From: Sulfitobacter sp. S223
Lineage (GTDB): Bacteria > Pseudomonadota > Alphaproteobacteria > Rhodobacterales > Rhodobacteraceae
Direction of reading: 5' to 3'
Length of the DNA: 64,000 nt
NCBI RefSeq assembly: GCF_025143825.1
Contig: NZ_CP083560.1
Coordinates: forward strand, 2,480,001 to 2,544,000
Positions 33,730-43,814 of the stretch are shown here, one piece after another. The translations under genes and the position numbers were made by a program. The notes beneath the pieces are model-generated. The model had not been told where the DNA came from. It worked only from the letters and a program-made list of their open reading frames with translations, and ran no database searches. Position 1 is the first letter of the stretch. The number at the start of each line of letters is the position of its first letter.

Positions 33730-34170
33730 TCACCGTGCGCCTGCTTTCATCATCCACAGCTCTTTCTCATGCCATTCCAAGCGATTAGTCAAAAAGCCCA
33801 CGGACACTTCGTCTTCGGCCGCGGCAGCCGTTTTGATCGCTGCGCGCAGTGTCTTGGTCAAAGCCTCATGGCCCACGATCAGTTTGGCGATCATATCTTC
33901 GGCTGATTGCGCGGGCTCCTCTTCAGGACCAGCCAATGCCATCAACGCCGCGACATTCCCCGGCGCATAGGCACCAAGTGCGCGAATACGCTCTGCGATC
34001 TCATCCAGCGCAGCCCAAAGATTCTGGTATTGCTCTTCAAAGGTCATGTGCAACTGGCGAAAATTGGGGCCTTCGACATTCCAATGGTATCCGTGCGTCT
34101 GGATATAAAGACGAAAGGTCTCTCCCAGCACGGCGTTCAGCGAGGCAATATTTTGGGTGGTATCGGTCAT
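33730..34170 (-). CDS. dps: Dps family ferritin-like protein
   Basis: A 146-aa DNA-protection/iron-storage mini-ferritin. The ferroxidase ligands are in THGYHWNVEGPNFRQLHMTFEEQYQNLWAALDEIAERIRALG (His, His, Asp, Glu in the Dps pattern). The start is the ATG at 34170, with AGGAAACG upstream; an open frame continues to 34206 but overlaps the promoter region. It is divergent from an OxyR-like regulator gene 102 bp away. That arrangement implies peroxide-responsive control, as in other bacteria. Confidence 0.93.
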   Translation of the reverse strand: MTDTTQNIASLNAVLGETFRLYIQTHGYHWNVEGPNFRQLHMTFEEQYQNLWAALDEIAERIRALGAYAPGNVAALMALAGPEEEPAQSAEDMIAKLIVGHEALTKTLRAAIKTAAAAEDEVSVGFLTNRLEWHEKELWMMKAGAR

Positions 34171-34257
34171 ATCATCGTTTCCTATCGCTATCATTTCTAT
34201 ACCCAAGAGATAGGCGCTTGCCTCACATAGATCAAATTGAATATGTTTTTGTCATTA

Positions 34258-34272
34258 ATAGGATTTATCTAT
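34258..34272 (+). promoter_or_regulatory. OxyR-like half operator in the dps/oxyR divergent region
   Basis: ATAG-N7-CTAT (ATAGGATTTATCTAT), exactly the half-site spacing of OxyR sites, placed directly before the regulator ATG at 34273. Further ATAG/CTAT elements lie in the same gap (CTAT at about 34197 and CATAG at about 34226). Autoregulation is inferred. Confidence 0.5.
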
Positions 34273-35196
34273 ATGTTTACCTTACGCCATCTGCAGTTCC
34301 TGATTGCCGTCGCCGATACTTCAAGCTTTTCACGCGCCGCACAGATCAGCTTTGTCACGCAGCCTACCCTCAGCGCCGGTATAAAAGAGCTTGAAGACAG
34401 GCTTGGTGTACAACTTATCGAGCGTACGCGGCGCAGCGTGATGCTCACCTCCGTGGGAATGGAAATCGTCGAACGCGCCCGATCTTTGCTCCTGGACGCC
34501 AAGGAGATCGAAAATCTGGCAAAAGCGCATCAGAACCCTGAAGTTGGTGATTTGCGTCTCGGAGCAATCCCGACGATCGGCCCCTATATCATTCCGCAGG
34601 TGCTGCCACTCGTGCGAGATCAGTTTCCCGACCTCAGGTTATATCTGCGCGAGGAAATGACTGAATCCCTGATTGAAGGCCTGAACAAGGGACGGCTGGA
34701 TCTAATCCTGATCGCCCTGCCCTTTGACATCGGCACGCTTGAAACGGCGCCGTTGTTCGAAGACGGATATCAATTGGCGACCCCTTCTCGGGGGGCGCGC
34801 CCCCAAAGTACGGGACTGGCCGCGCTGTCAGACGCAGGCCAGCTGATGCTGTTGGAGAAGGGGCATTGCCTGCAAAGGCACGCGTTACAAGCATACCCTG
34901 ACAAAGACCTTGCCCAAGACGAGACTTTTGCCGCAACCAGCCTGACCACCCTTGTCGCAATGGTATCCGAAGGCTTGGGTGTTACGCTGCTTCCCAATCT
35001 GGCCATCGATGCTGGCATTGCCTTAAATGCTGACATCAACCTGACACCGTTACCCGATGCCTGCCCAAGGCATGTTGTGCTGGCTTGGCGCAAAAATTCG
35101 GCCCGCGAAGACCTGTTTGAAAAACTGGCAGAGCTAATGCGCCAGACCCATGCTGCGCAGCCCGTGCGTCCACGCATAAAAGGTAACAAAACCTGA
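34273..35196 (+). CDS. OxyR-like LysR regulator with Tyr at the resolving-cysteine position
   Basis: A 307-aa LysR-type regulator. The HTH is FLIAVADTSSFSRAAQISFVTQPTLSAGIKELEDRLGVQLIER (about residues 9-51), and the effector domain reads like OxyR throughout. The peroxidatic cysteine is conserved at residue 199 (LLEKGHCLQRHAL), but the position equal to the resolving Cys208 is Tyr208; the only other Cys in this domain is Cys264 (PDACPRH). Start at 34273 gives numbering identical to E. coli OxyR; upstream starts (TTG 34237, ATG 34243) would add 10-12 residues. Divergent from dps. Confidence 0.88.
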   Translation: MFTLRHLQFLIAVADTSSFSRAAQISFVTQPTLSAGIKELEDRLGVQLIERTRRSVMLTSVGMEIVERARSLLLDAKEIENLAKAHQNPEVGDLRLGAIPTIGPYIIPQVLPLVRDQFPDLRLYLREEMTESLIEGLNKGRLDLILIALPFDIGTLETAPLFEDGYQLATPSRGARPQSTGLAALSDAGQLMLLEKGHCLQRHALQAYPDKDLAQDETFAATSLTTLVAMVSEGLGVTLLPNLAIDAGIALNADINLTPLPDACPRHVVLAWRKNSAREDLFEKLAELMRQTHAAQPVRPRIKGNKT

Positions 35197-35214
35197 AAAC
35201 GGCCCTTTTCGAGA

Positions 35215-37077
35215 TCAGACTTTCGGATTGATCCTAAGCGCGCGCAGCGCGTTTAGAATGACAGCGACATCGATGACCTCTTGCAAAACGGCCCCCTGCA
35301 CCGGCGTGAGATAGCCCAGCGCGGCAGCGATCATGCCCATGATCGACAAACCGATGCCCGCCACAACGCTTTCCAGCGCAATCCTGCGCGCGCCGATCGC
35401 AATCTCGATCCCGGGCAAAAGCCGATCAAGATGATCCACCAGTAGAACAACATCTGCTGCCTCGGCAGAGGCCGCAGCCCCACGTGCGCCCATGGCAACC
35501 CCGATGTCCGCCGCTGCCAGCGCAGGCGCATCATTCACCCCGTCACCGACCATCATCACCGGCCCGTTCTTACGCTCGGTCAGGACAAGCAGCACCTTTT
35601 GGTCCGGTGTCAGCTCTGAACGGACAGCATCCAACCCAAGCCCCGCAGTTACCTCTTCGGCAACAGCGCGACGGTCGCCTGTAGCCAGTAGTATGCGGTC
35701 GATACCGAACCTGCGCAGACCGCCCAGCAATGCCTCTGTGCCCTCACGCAGCGGGTCGGCCATGACGATCTGCCCTGCAATGCGCCCCTCAATCGCGACA
35801 GCAACGACAACGACACCTGCCGCAAGGGCATCTGTATCGGGTATTGCGCCTTCAACATGCGCGTCAACAAAGGCAATCCCGCCGACGACGACAGCACGTC
35901 CGTTCACCGTGCCTGCCATCCCTTCGCCGGCTGTCTCCACCATATTTTCAGGGGCAGGCAACACAAGGCCGCGCGCCAAAGCGGCCGCAACAATCGCTTG
36001 CGCGATCGGGTGCTTTGATGCCTGATCAAGCGCGGCGGCTGCCAGCAGAACATCATCCTCCGTCAGGTCACCTTTCGCCGAGATCGACACGATTTGCGGC
36101 CGCCCGTCGGTAAGCGTGCCAGTCTTGTCAAGGATGAGCGTTCTTATGCGGGCCAAGACCTCTAGTGGTTTGGCCCCTTTGATCAGCACACCGAAATGTG
36201 CCGCCCTTGATAAACCCGCGACCAAAGCCACGGGCACAGCCAGGATAAGCGGACAGGGTGTGGCGACGACCAGTACAGCAACTGCGCGGATAGGATCACC
36301 TGTAAACCACCAAGCCGCAAAAGCGAGACAGACGGTGACGACGAGGAATAGCAATGACCACTGGTCGGCAAGCCGTGCCATAGGCGCCTTGGACGCCTGC
36401 GCAGCCTCGACCAACCGGACGATGCCTGCGTAGGTGCTGTTTGCTGCTGTCCGGGTCACCCGCAAATCAAACGCGTCCCCCGCGTTGGTGGACCCGCTCA
36501 GCACGTCATGGTCGCGTAGCAGGCGCACTGGCATTGCCTCACCCGTTAGCGCCGACTGATCCAGCATCGCAGCATCGCTTTGCACCTTACCGTCAACGGG
36601 TGCCACATCCCCTTGATGGATCAAGATCAGATCATCCGGCGCGAGGTCATCCAGTGGCACCTCGGCCAGACCGCCGTTTTCGTACCGTGTCGCGGTACGC
36701 GGTACGCGCGACAGAAGATCGCTCATTTCGCGGCGGGCGCGGCCTTCGGCGAAGCTTTCAAGGAATGCACCGCCCGCGTACATCAGCGCAACCACCGCAG
36801 CGGCAAGCGTTTCGCCGAAAACAAGCGCCGCCGACATTGACAGAGCGGCCACGATATCAAGCCCGACCTCGCCCCGCGAAAGACTGCGAATGATGTCGAT
36901 GACCAGTCCCGCAAGGACCGGCACAACACCTGCCGCAAACACAAGCTTGGCCAGATCGGGTAGTGAGGCAAGCAACAGGCAAAGGCCGGTAACAAGCCCC
37001 ACCAAAGCAACAGCCAAAAGGCCGACCTTCAATCGATCCGCAAAAAGCGTACCCAGTGGCGCAGATGTCTCAGCCAT
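35215..37077 (-). CDS. heavy-metal P1B-type ATPase with TPC motif
   Basis: A 620-aa P-type ATPase with no N-terminal metal-binding domain. The actuator motif TGEAMPV, the phosphorylation site DKTGTLTDGRP and the hinge MVGDGVNDAPALAAADIG are intact. The membrane metal motif is TPCPL (ATPCPLILAVPVA) instead of the usual CPC or SPC, so the transported ion cannot be assigned. There are about eight membrane segments. The start directly follows the cbpM stop (TAAATG), so it is coupled to the cbpA-cbpM chaperone genes; the order implies a stress role. Confidence 0.92.
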   Translation of the reverse strand: MAETSAPLGTLFADRLKVGLLAVALVGLVTGLCLLLASLPDLAKLVFAAGVVPVLAGLVIDIIRSLSRGEVGLDIVAALSMSAALVFGETLAAAVVALMYAGGAFLESFAEGRARREMSDLLSRVPRTATRYENGGLAEVPLDDLAPDDLILIHQGDVAPVDGKVQSDAAMLDQSALTGEAMPVRLLRDHDVLSGSTNAGDAFDLRVTRTAANSTYAGIVRLVEAAQASKAPMARLADQWSLLFLVVTVCLAFAAWWFTGDPIRAVAVLVVATPCPLILAVPVALVAGLSRAAHFGVLIKGAKPLEVLARIRTLILDKTGTLTDGRPQIVSISAKGDLTEDDVLLAAAALDQASKHPIAQAIVAAALARGLVLPAPENMVETAGEGMAGTVNGRAVVVGGIAFVDAHVEGAIPDTDALAAGVVVVAVAIEGRIAGQIVMADPLREGTEALLGGLRRFGIDRILLATGDRRAVAEEVTAGLGLDAVRSELTPDQKVLLVLTERKNGPVMMVGDGVNDAPALAAADIGVAMGARGAAASAEAADVVLLVDHLDRLLPGIEIAIGARRIALESVVAGIGLSIMGMIAAALGYLTPVQGAVLQEVIDVAVILNALRALRINPKV

Positions 37078-37407
37078 TTAGCGCTGCTTTAAGGCCGTCA
37101 GGATATTTTCCTGCAAATCAGTCGGCAGCACATCAATGGCGCTAGCCAGATCGGCAAGATCCTTGCGCGCTGCGTGAAGCTGATCCAGCAAAGAGATCAC
37201 AATGCCAAGCGCCACATCATCCATCTCCATGTCTATGGAGAGATCGCACAATAGTTCCAGCCGCGATATATCCACCGGCAGGAAGACATATACTCCCTCC
37301 TCGCGCTGTGGCTTAACCAAAGCACCGTCGATAAAGCGTACCAACTGTGTGTGGGTCAGCCTTGTTACAGTCGCGACAACATCGTCCTGAGAATACCGCT
37401 CCGTCAT
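37078..37407 (-). CDS. cbpM: chaperone modulator CbpM
   Basis: A 109-aa protein with the CbpM/MerR-like pattern. The HTH-like start SQDDVVATVTRLTHTQLVRFIDGALVKP is followed by VYVFLPVDISRLELLCDLSIDMEMDDVALGIVISLLDQLHAARKDL. CbpM binds the J-domain of CbpA and limits its DnaK-stimulating and DNA-binding activity. It overlaps cbpA by 4 bp and is immediately followed by the P-type ATPase gene. Confidence 0.88.
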   Translation of the reverse strand: MTERYSQDDVVATVTRLTHTQLVRFIDGALVKPQREEGVYVFLPVDISRLELLCDLSIDMEMDDVALGIVISLLDQLHAARKDLADLASAIDVLPTDLQENILTALKQR

Positions 37408-38351
37408 GTCGCTGCTCCTTTCATCAGGTCGGCCCTTGGATCAAAGTTCTGGGACTTGCGCCACTCCGTCAGGAATTCCTTTAGGCTGGCATCAGCTTCT
37501 GGCGGTGCGACGATTTTCAGCTCAACGCGCTGATCGCCGGGCGTCTTTTTACCCGCCTTGGCAACGCCGCGTCCGCGCAGGCGCAAGATCCGGCCAGAAC
37601 TGGCATTGGCAGGAATGGTAAGGCCGACGGGTCCGTCAATCGTTGGTGTCGTAACCTTGCCGCCCAGCACAGCCTCATCAATGGTGATGGGCAGCGTCAG
37701 CACAATATCATCTCCATCGCGGGCAAATACAGGATGGGGAACGACGGAGATCGTTATCAGCGCATCACCGGCTGGCCCACCGCCGAAACCCGGCGCGCCT
37801 TTACCACGCAACCTCAGAGTTTGACCATCCTCTGTACCGCGCGGAATCTTCACCGAAAGGCGCGCACCATCAGGCAAGGTTATGCCAGTGTCTGCTCCGC
37901 GTACTGCATCCAGAAACGGAACACTGAGCGTATAGCGCGCATCCCTGCCCGCAGCAGAAAACCCGCGTCCGCCAAACCTGTCTTCGCCACCTTGACGCGC
38001 GCGGTTGCGCAAAATCTCTGCAAAGATGTCTGCTGGATCTGCATCAGCGCCAAACCCGTGGCTTTGCTGGTATCTGTTCTCGGGGGCATCCGTGAAATCG
38101 CGGTAGTACTGGCGCTGCGGCTGTTCTGCCCCCGACCCGTCAATTTCTCCGGCGTCAAACCGCGCGCGTGTCTCGGGGTCTTTCAACAAATCATAGGCTG
38201 CTGAAATTGCCTTGAACCGCGCCTCAGCGCCTGCATCATCGGGGTGCAGATCGGGGTGACTGGTGCGGACCAGCTTGCGGTAGGCCTTCTTGATATCATC
38301 TGCCGAGGCGGTCTTGGTTAGGCCAAGCGCTTCGTATGGGTCGTTGGACAT
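37404..38351 (-). CDS. cbpA: CbpA-type DnaJ co-chaperone
   Basis: A 315-aa type II DnaJ protein starting at the ATG at 38351. The J-domain has DPYEALGLTKTASADDIKKAYRKLVRTSHPDLHPDD (about residues 3-37) with the HPD motif. A Gly/Arg-rich linker (about 100-130) follows, then a C-terminal substrate-binding region (LSVKIPRGTEDGQTLRLRGKG and TPTIDGPVGLTIPANASSGRILRLRGRG). There is no Cys-rich zinc domain. It is the first gene of the cbpA-cbpM-ATPase operon. The open frame to 38405 is not supported. Confidence 0.93.
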   Translation of the reverse strand: MSNDPYEALGLTKTASADDIKKAYRKLVRTSHPDLHPDDAGAEARFKAISAAYDLLKDPETRARFDAGEIDGSGAEQPQRQYYRDFTDAPENRYQQSHGFGADADPADIFAEILRNRARQGGEDRFGGRGFSAAGRDARYTLSVPFLDAVRGADTGITLPDGARLSVKIPRGTEDGQTLRLRGKGAPGFGGGPAGDALITISVVPHPVFARDGDDIVLTLPITIDEAVLGGKVTTPTIDGPVGLTIPANASSGRILRLRGRGVAKAGKKTPGDQRVELKIVAPPEADASLKEFLTEWRKSQNFDPRADLMKGAAT

Positions 38352-38825
38352 TCGCGTTCCTTTACTTTGGCCCGGCCTGACCACCAAAATCCGTGATCTG
38401 CACATGGCCTCTTTTGCCTGAATGCCATGCCATCGCCGCCTGCTTCACTGATCCATGTTAGCTAGCGACACGCGCATTGGCGTCTCTTTAGAGCGGCTGC
38501 TCTGCCGATGGTCCAAAAAGCATTTTGCACTCAGGTCCGGCCATCAAGGTTGCATACAAGTCAGCCAACGAACAACCGAAATTTGTGGGGGCATTCAGTC
38601 AGATCTGGTCGCAGCTATCCTGAACTTGTGTCAGCAAACCGGCCTGCGGTTCAAATCGGGCTGTGGGCGCCGCATGCATTTGGAAATGCCGAGAACGCGT
38701 TCCATGAACACCCAGAACCGTAAATTTTCCTGTTTGTCACATCCATGACATCTGTAGATGCCAAGCTGCCGCCAGTCAGTGCCGAAAGGTGGTGTACTGT
38801 AACTTTTGATAAAAGCGAGATTGCC
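38352..38825. other. intergenic region upstream of cbpA
   Basis: About 470 bp between divergent genes. No FNR-like box, sigma-32-like promoter or conserved RNA could be recognised with confidence. Frames of up to 97 codons exist on the plus strand but lack ribosome-binding sites and look random. Confidence 0.4.
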
Positions 38826-38999
38826 ATGAAAGAGACAGATACCGACAGAACAAAGCAGCAGGTATCAGACAAACCTGCGTTCCATCCCGATGAAAAGGTG
38901 ACGGAAACCCCTGAAAAATCGTCCCAGCGCAAAGCATCATCGGCAGAGGCTCCACCCGATGCCGACGATTATGATCTCTTTGACAACGTCCCGCTATAG
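38826..38999 (+). CDS. small acidic hypothetical protein
   Basis: A 57-aa hydrophilic protein rich in Lys, Asp, Glu, Ser and Pro, with no membrane segment and no recognised domain; it is probably disordered. The start at 38826 has a moderate AGCGAGA ribosome-binding stretch; the frame is open from 38745. It is convergent with the cupin gene. Low complexity makes this call uncertain. Confidence 0.45.
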   Translation: MKETDTDRTKQQVSDKPAFHPDEKVTETPEKSSQRKASSAEAPPDADDYDLFDNVPL

Positions 39000-39064
39000 C
39001 GCACTGTTGCGTGCCTCTATTACCTGGATAGGAGACGCGCCCGAATGTGGGCCGTGGTCTCTGG

Positions 39065-39484
39065 CTATACTTGCACAACGTCGCCGGATTGTTCCGTGGC
39101 TTGTCCTTCAAAGCTTTCGTCAGAGGCATCCGCCTCTTCTTTCGTCTTCTGGACAAGCTGGTCCTCATGATGCGGGGGGCCGTATATTGTGTACATCTTC
39201 AGCGGCAAATGCCCTGTACAGATCACGTTGTGATGCGCGCCTGCTGGCACCACGACACCATCGCCGGGTCCAATCTTATGTGGTGTGCCATCTACCAAAA
39301 AGCGCCCTTTTCCGTCCTCGATCCTGAAAAACTGGTCGGTGTCGGCGTGTATCTCTCCGCCGATTTCTTGCCCCGGTTCAAGCGACATCAAAACCAGTTG
39401 TAGCTTGGTACCCGAATACAGGACCTGACGAAAATTGGTATTCTCTTCGGCCAACTCTTCGATATTTCCAAAGTATCCATTCAT
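39065..39484 (-). CDS. cupin domain protein
   Basis: A 139-aa single-domain cupin starting at the ATG at 39484 (GGGAGAAAACC upstream). Motif 1 reads GGEIHADTDQFFRIEDGKGRF and motif 2 reads GDGVVVPAGAHHNVICTG, giving His, His/Asp, Glu-type metal ligands. The C-terminus is extended with Gln/Glu/Asp-rich sequence. It is a single gene between the chaperone operon and the N-ATPase operon. Enzymatic or sensory role unknown. Confidence 0.88.
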   Translation of the reverse strand: MNGYFGNIEELAEENTNFRQVLYSGTKLQLVLMSLEPGQEIGGEIHADTDQFFRIEDGKGRFLVDGTPHKIGPGDGVVVPAGAHHNVICTGHLPLKMYTIYGPPHHEDQLVQKTKEEADASDESFEGQATEQSGDVVQV

Positions 39485-39620
39485 GGTTTTCTCCCAAATG
39501 AAGCCGCCGACCGGCAGCATTCTGACAGTTTCTCCCACTGTATTCGCACGCGCACTGATCAGGGTTAGTGAGCGGCCCTCGGCGACCTGTTAATAAAGAG
39601 TGCCAAAAATCGATGCACGG

Positions 39621-41554
<1,934 letters not shown>

Positions 41555-41558
<4 letters not shown>

Positions 41559-41848
41559 GCAATCAATCCGAAGACGACACCGCCGAAGATCCGCTTGTCG
41601 TGCAGACCCGATTGCGCCGCGACCGCCGCGCGCGCTGGTTGCGTGAGGGCGACATGTCTGTGGGCCGCCGGTTGGCACAGATCGGCGTGTTGGGCTGGAT
41701 ATTCGTGGTGCCAACACTGGCAGGTCTATTTCTGGGCCGCATGATTGATGCACGATTTGAAACCGGCGTTTTCTGGAGCGCGCCGTTGATGTTGCTTGGT
41801 CTTTGCCTTGGTGGCTGGACTGCCTGGAGATGGATGAATGCAAGATGA
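41555..41848 (+). CDS. atpQ: N-type ATPase AtpQ-type (AtpI-like) subunit
   Basis: A 97-aa membrane protein with a charged N-terminal half (RLRRDRRARWLREGD) and two hydrophobic segments (about residues 46-64 and 75-93) containing GRMIDARFETG between them. This is the AtpI-like protein present at this place in N-ATPase operons, thought to help ring assembly. Symbol follows N-ATPase usage. Confidence 0.85.
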
Positions 41849-42135
41849 CTGATCTGACAACCCTACCGCTATTGGTGACCCTTCCCGTCAGTTTTCTGGG
41901 CGGGCTTCTTATCGGGCACGGATATTTCCGCTCCCTTCTGGAGACTACCAATCTCATTGTCGGTGAAGGCCCGCCGCTTAAGGCGCTGGCGCTGACGCTT
42001 GGTCGGCTTGCGCTGGTCACTGTCGGCTTTTTCGTCGCTGTGCTTGCCGGCGGCCCTGCGTTGCTTGCCGCTTTGGCGGGGCTGATATGTGCAAAGTCGC
42101 TGATGATGCGCCGGACGCAAAGGGAAGTCACATGA
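41845..42135 (+). CDS. atpR: N-type ATPase AtpR-type membrane protein
   Basis: A 96-aa protein with three predicted membrane helices (LVTLPVSFLGGLLIGHGYF, LALTLGRLALVTVGFFVAVLAG and ALLAALAGLICAKSL), found only in N-ATPase operons. The start at ATG 41845 overlaps atpQ by 4 bp and the stop overlaps atpB. A conserved Arg in the first helix region (FRSLLETTNLI) fits the charged residues described for AtpR. Function unknown. Confidence 0.85.
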   Translation: MTDLTTLPLLVTLPVSFLGGLLIGHGYFRSLLETTNLIVGEGPPLKALALTLGRLALVTVGFFVAVLAGGPALLAALAGLICAKSLMMRRTQREVT

Positions 42136-42830
42136 ATTCCCCGCTTGAATCCGAAGCCCTGTTCGAGCTTGGCCCCATCCCCGTCACGCAAGCAATTTTG
42201 ACGACATGGGTCATCATGGTGCTGCTTGTTTTCGGCGCATATATGCTTACCCGGCGATTGACACTGCGGCCTACCCGTTGGCAAGCCGCGATAGAGCTGA
42301 TTGTCGCCACGCTGGACACGCAGATCGCTGAGACCACGGGCGCTCGGCCCGCCCCTTACCGCGCCTTCATCGGTACATTGTTCATCTTCATTCTTGCAGC
42401 GAACTGGTCCTCTCTTCTGCCGGGAGTAGAGCCGCCGACCGCACAGCTGGAGACAGATGCCGCTCTTGCGCTGCTGGTTTTCGTCTCTGTGATCTGGTTC
42501 GGCGTGCGCGGGGACGGTGTTAGCGGCTACCTCAAGTCCTTTGCTGCCCCTAATCCCTTGATGATCCCCCTTAACATTCTGCAAAGCCTGACGCGGGTGT
42601 TCTCCATGTTCGTGCGTCTGTTCGGAAACGTCATGAGCGGCGTCTTCGTCATTGGCATCGTCGCCTCGCTGGCAGGATTACTGGTGCCCATCCCTCTGAT
42701 GGCGCTCGATCTGCTTACGGGGCTGGTGCAAGCCTATATCTTTGCGGTTCTCGCAATGGTCTTCATCGCATCTACCGTTGCCGATGGCACGTCGAAGCAA
42801 TCTCTCACTGAAAATCAAAAGGAAACATAA
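42132..42830 (+). CDS. atpB: N-type ATPase a subunit
   Basis: A 232-aa Fo a subunit from ATG 42132. The essential stator Arg lies in SMFVRLFGNVMSG, and an additional polar helix (LVQAYIFAVLAMVFIAST) follows, as expected for this subunit. The N-terminus has the usual LFELGPIPVTQAILTTWVIM. It overlaps atpR by 4 bp and abuts atpE. Confidence 0.93.
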   Translation: MNSPLESEALFELGPIPVTQAILTTWVIMVLLVFGAYMLTRRLTLRPTRWQAAIELIVATLDTQIAETTGARPAPYRAFIGTLFIFILAANWSSLLPGVEPPTAQLETDAALALLVFVSVIWFGVRGDGVSGYLKSFAAPNPLMIPLNILQSLTRVFSMFVRLFGNVMSGVFVIGIVASLAGLLVPIPLMALDLLTGLVQAYIFAVLAMVFIASTVADGTSKQSLTENQKET

Positions 42831-43075
42831 TGGATTATCTCGCTCTTGCCAGCATTCTCGGAGCCGCCTTTGCTGTGTCATTCGGCGCGCTTGGCCCAGC
42901 GATCGCAGAGGGGCGCGCGGTTGCGTCAGCCATGGATGCCATTGCGCGCCAGCCCGAGGCGGCAAACAGCATTTCACGCACCCTTTTCGTCGGCCTTGCC
43001 ATGATCGAGACAACGGCGATCTATTGTCTGGTTATTGCGCTGCTGCTGCTCTTTGCCAACCCGTTACTGGGTTAG
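42830..43075 (+). CDS. atpE: N-type ATPase c subunit
   Basis: An 81-aa two-helix ring subunit. Ion-site residues can be aligned with sodium-type c subunits: Pro23, Glu27 (Gln in Ilyobacter), Glu60, Thr62 and Tyr65, with RQPEA in the loop. Two carboxylates (Glu27 and Glu60) in one site is the arrangement described for N-type rings; whether this one carries Na+ or H+ cannot be decided by eye. The loop ARQPEAANSI is canonical. Confidence 0.95.
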   Translation: MDYLALASILGAAFAVSFGALGPAIAEGRAVASAMDAIARQPEAANSISRTLFVGLAMIETTAIYCLVIALLLLFANPLLG

Positions 43076-43079
43076 GGCA

Positions 43080-43814
43080 ATGACGATCGATTTCTGGGGG
43101 CTGGGACTGCAAGCAGTCAACGTTCTAATTCTGGTCTGGATTCTGAGCCGTGTCTTCTGGCGGCCTGTTGCGGCGTCCATCACAAGGCGTCAGGAAGCCG
43201 CCCAAAAGATGATAGGATCGGCGCAGGCCATGCGGGAAAAGGCCGATGCGGCCTACGCAGAGGTGACCGAAGCCCGCGCCAACATCAAAGCCGAGCGCGT
43301 TGCCTTGCTTGAAACTGCCAAAGCGGAGGCGGAAGCGTCTGCCAAGGCAACGCTGGCAAATGCGCAGGCCCGCGCCGAAGAAATGCGCAAAGCTGCTGAG
43401 GAATCCATTCACAAGCAAACACTGTCCGCACAAAAGGCCCATGCTGCCCACGCCTCTGAACTATCACTCAAGATCGCGGGCAAACTTTTGGAACACCTGA
43501 ACGGCCCGACTGCGCAGTCAGCCTTTCTGGCGCAGCTTGTCGATGCAATCACGAGGATGTCCGACGTCGACCGGGCGGCGCTGTTGAGCAGCCAGTCTAC
43601 AATCGAGGTCGTGGCCCCGGAGAATATCGGGACAGATCGCGATGCTATCGTGAAAGCAATCCACAAAGCATTGGGTGCCGAACCGGAGCTAGAATTTGTC
43701 GCTGATCCCGCGCTGATAGGTGGGCTTGAACTGCGCAGCACCCACTTTGTTCTACGCAACAGTTGGCAAGCCGACCTGACACAAGTCCAAAAGGCGGTGA
43801 CCGATGCCGCATGA
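43080..43814 (+). CDS. atpF: N-type ATPase b subunit with delta-like C-terminus
   Basis: A 244-aa stator protein from ATG 43080. One N-terminal helix ([16 protein letters not shown]) is followed by a long Ala/Glu/Lys-rich coiled coil (about residues 45-130). The C-terminal 80 residues ([17 protein letters not shown]) resemble the end of the F1 delta subunit, which the operon otherwise lacks. This looks like a b-delta fusion, consistent with N-ATPase b subunits. Confidence 0.9.
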   Translation: MTIDFWGLGLQAVNVLILVWILSRVFWRPVAASITRRQEAAQKMIGSAQAMREKADAAYAEVTEARANIKAERVALLETAKAEAEASAKATLANAQARAEEMRKAAEESIHKQTLSAQKAHAAHASELSLKIAGKLLEHLNGPTAQSAFLAQLVDAITRMSDVDRAALLSSQSTIEVVAPENIGTDRDAIVKAIHKALGAEPELEFVADPALIGGLELRSTHFVLRNSWQADLTQVQKAVTDAA

